Shown here piece by piece: positions 5,106 to 6,226 of a stretch of 6,226 nucleotides of DNA (position 1 is the stretch's first letter; the number at the start of each line of letters is the position of its first letter). A program made the translations under genes and the position numbers. The notes beneath the pieces are model-generated. The model was not told the DNA's origin and did not search any database. It saw nothing but the letters and a program-made list of their open reading frames with translations. The stretch is from Actinomycetota bacterium (GTDB taxonomy: Bacteria > Actinomycetota > Actinomycetes > Streptosporangiales > Streptosporangiaceae): NCBI GenBank assembly GCA_003168295.1, contig PMST01000383.1, forward strand, positions 1-6,226, given 5' to 3'.

Positions 5106-6226
5106 TTACCCCTGGCGTGGCAAGGTGGTGTGTACGGCGCCTGCGGCCTCGTCTTCGGATTCGTAGATGTGTGGCGCGACGCCGCGTGATTCGAGCGCGC
5201 TGCCGAGCTTGGCGCGCATGAACGCGCTGGTGGTGAACCGGGTGACGCCGTGGAAGTAGGCGTCGTCGATTTCCTGCACGGCGTCGAGGTAGGCGTCTTC
5301 GAGATCGCTGCCGAGGTCGAAGCCGTCGTAGTTGACCACGGCGTAGACCTTGTGACCGAGCGGCGCGCAGATCTCCCTGATCTTCGCGACCACATCCTCG
5401 ATCACCGTTATCGACTTAACCTCGAGATCCTCGAAGTTCAGGTACAAGATGTTGCGTTCGTCGTCGTAGCTGAACCGCGCGTCGAGGGGCAGTCGCAGCA
5501 TGTCCTCCCGGAGGCCCATCGGGTCGGACCGGAAGATGCGGCGGTCCATCTCGCGCGGCTTGTTCACGATCGGCTTGAACGCCATCTTGGCCAGGATGTC
5601 GCGTTCGACGTCGACGCCGGGAGCGACCTCGATCAGTTCCAGGCCTTCGCCGGTGAGCCGGAATACGCACCGCTCGGTGATGTAAAGGACGTCCTTTCCA
5701 TCGCTCGCGGCGTGCCGACCGGAGAATGTCCGGTGCTCGACCTCATCGACGAGCTTCTGGTACTGTCCGTCGCGCTCGATCAGCAGCTTGCCCTCGACGA
5801 CGGAGACCTGGAGGTCGCCTGCGGCGAAGGTGCCGAGGAACATCACCTTCTTCGCGTTCTGGCTGATGTCGACGAAGCCGCCCGCGCCGGACAGTCGCGG
5901 GCCGAACCTCGATACGTTGATGTTGCCTTCCCGGTCGGCTTGAGCGAGCCCGAGGAACGCCGCGTCCAGACCGCCGCCGTCGTAGAAGTCGAACTGATAG
6001 GGCAGGTCGATGACCGCCTGCGGGTTGGTGCCCGCACCGAAGTCGTTACCGCCGGCCGGGATGCCGCCGATGACACCGGGCTCGGCGGTCAGCGTCATCA
6101 GGTCGGCGATCTTTTCCTCGGCGGCCACCGAGGCGACCCCTTCGGGAATGCCGAAGCCGAGGTTTACTACGCTGTTGGGCCGAAGCTCCATGGCGGCGCG
6201 CCGGGCGATGATCTTGCGAGCGCTCA
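5106..6226 (-). CDS. Acyl-CoA:acetate/3-ketoacid CoA transferase (propionate CoA-transferase-like), N-terminus beyond window
   Basis: Class I CoA transferase that moves CoA from a donor such as acetyl-CoA to a carboxylic acid, activating it for oxidation. The frame stays open from the TAA (5106-5108) to the right edge: codons before the ATG at 6191 read [11 protein letters not shown], which is family sequence. That ATG is therefore internal and 372 C-terminal residues are visible. Key features: NLGFGIPEG, the catalytic Glu in [10 protein letters not shown] (codon 6081-6083, matching the Glu of propionate CoA-transferase and YdiF), [32 protein letters not shown] and ITERCVFRL. After PMGLRED the protein carries about 130 more residues ([47 protein letters not shown]), an extra C-terminal domain with an alternating strand/helix look resembling SpoIIAA/STAS-like folds. 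The relatives I recall share this tail. It is the first visible gene of the unit with the acyl-CoA dehydrogenase. Confidence 0.93.
   Translation of the reverse strand, partial: SARKIIARRAAMELRPNSVVNLGFGIPEGVASVAAEEKIADLMTLTAEPGVIGGIPAGGNDFGAGTNPQAVIDLPYQFDFYDGGGLDAAFLGLAQADREGNINVSRFGPRLSGAGGFVDISQNAKKVMFLGTFAAGDLQVSVVEGKLLIERDGQYQKLVDEVEHRTFSGRHAASDGKDVLYITERCVFRLTGEGLELIEVAPGVDVERDILAKMAFKPIVNKPREMDRRIFRSDPMGLREDMLRLPLDARFSYDDERNILYLNFEDLEVKSITVIEDVVAKIREICAPLGHKVYAVVNYDGFDLGSDLEDAYLDAVQEIDDAYFHGVTRFTTSAFMRAKLGSALESRGVAPHIYESEDEAAGAVHTTLPRQG

Noticed and set aside
3984..5189. 401-codon open frame antisense to the acyl-CoA dehydrogenase
   Set aside because: Composition (His/Asp/Gly/Arg/Val-rich, no domain signature) is typical of an antisense frame opened by G/C third-position bias; the opposite strand has an unmistakable enzyme.
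6189..6191. ATG at 6191 as the CoA transferase start
   Set aside because: The frame continues upstream to the window edge with family-like sequence ([10 protein letters not shown]), and a start there would remove the N-terminal half of the enzyme.

Overview
The window is GC-rich chromosomal DNA, by eye about two thirds G+C, with strong G/C preference at third codon positions, GTG/TTG candidate starts and short intergenic gaps. Together with the protein types this suggests an actinobacterium. The genus cannot be fixed from the sequence alone. I see no rRNA, tRNA, CRISPR array, transposase or phage gene.

Layout: (1) 1-324 has no convincing gene but holds two copies of a 31-bp tandem repeat (22-83). 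(2) 325-1182 (+) encodes a 3-hydroxyacyl/3-hydroxybutyryl-CoA dehydrogenase. (3) 1183-1269 is a convergent spacer full of G/C hairpins. (4) On the minus strand, a small dodecin (2051-2260) is followed by an enoyl-CoA hydratase (1270-2049), one base apart. (5) 2261-2637 is a divergent control region with short operator-like repeats and two stacked micro-ORFs. (6) 2638-3873 (+) encodes a PucR/CdaR-type regulator. (7) On the minus strand, a CoA transferase that enters from beyond the right edge (5106-6226, N-terminus missing) is followed 15 nt later by an acyl-CoA dehydrogenase (3885-5090). This pair converges on the regulator with only 11 nt between the stop codons.

The enzymes form a coherent pathway: a CoA transferase activates a carboxylic acid to its CoA thioester, a flavin acyl-CoA dehydrogenase makes the 2-enoyl-CoA, a hydratase makes the 3-hydroxyacyl-CoA, and an NAD-dependent dehydrogenase makes the 3-oxoacyl-CoA. 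Only the thiolase (or another cleaving enzyme) is absent from the window. The central regulator is the obvious candidate controller. The most likely reading is an inducible catabolic island for a short-chain or otherwise unusual organic acid; the substrate is unknown. The less ordinary points are a dodecin apparently translationally coupled to the hydratase, a CoA transferase with an extra C-terminal domain, and the overlapping micro-ORFs before the regulator. I do not see clear evidence for a wholly new type of system.
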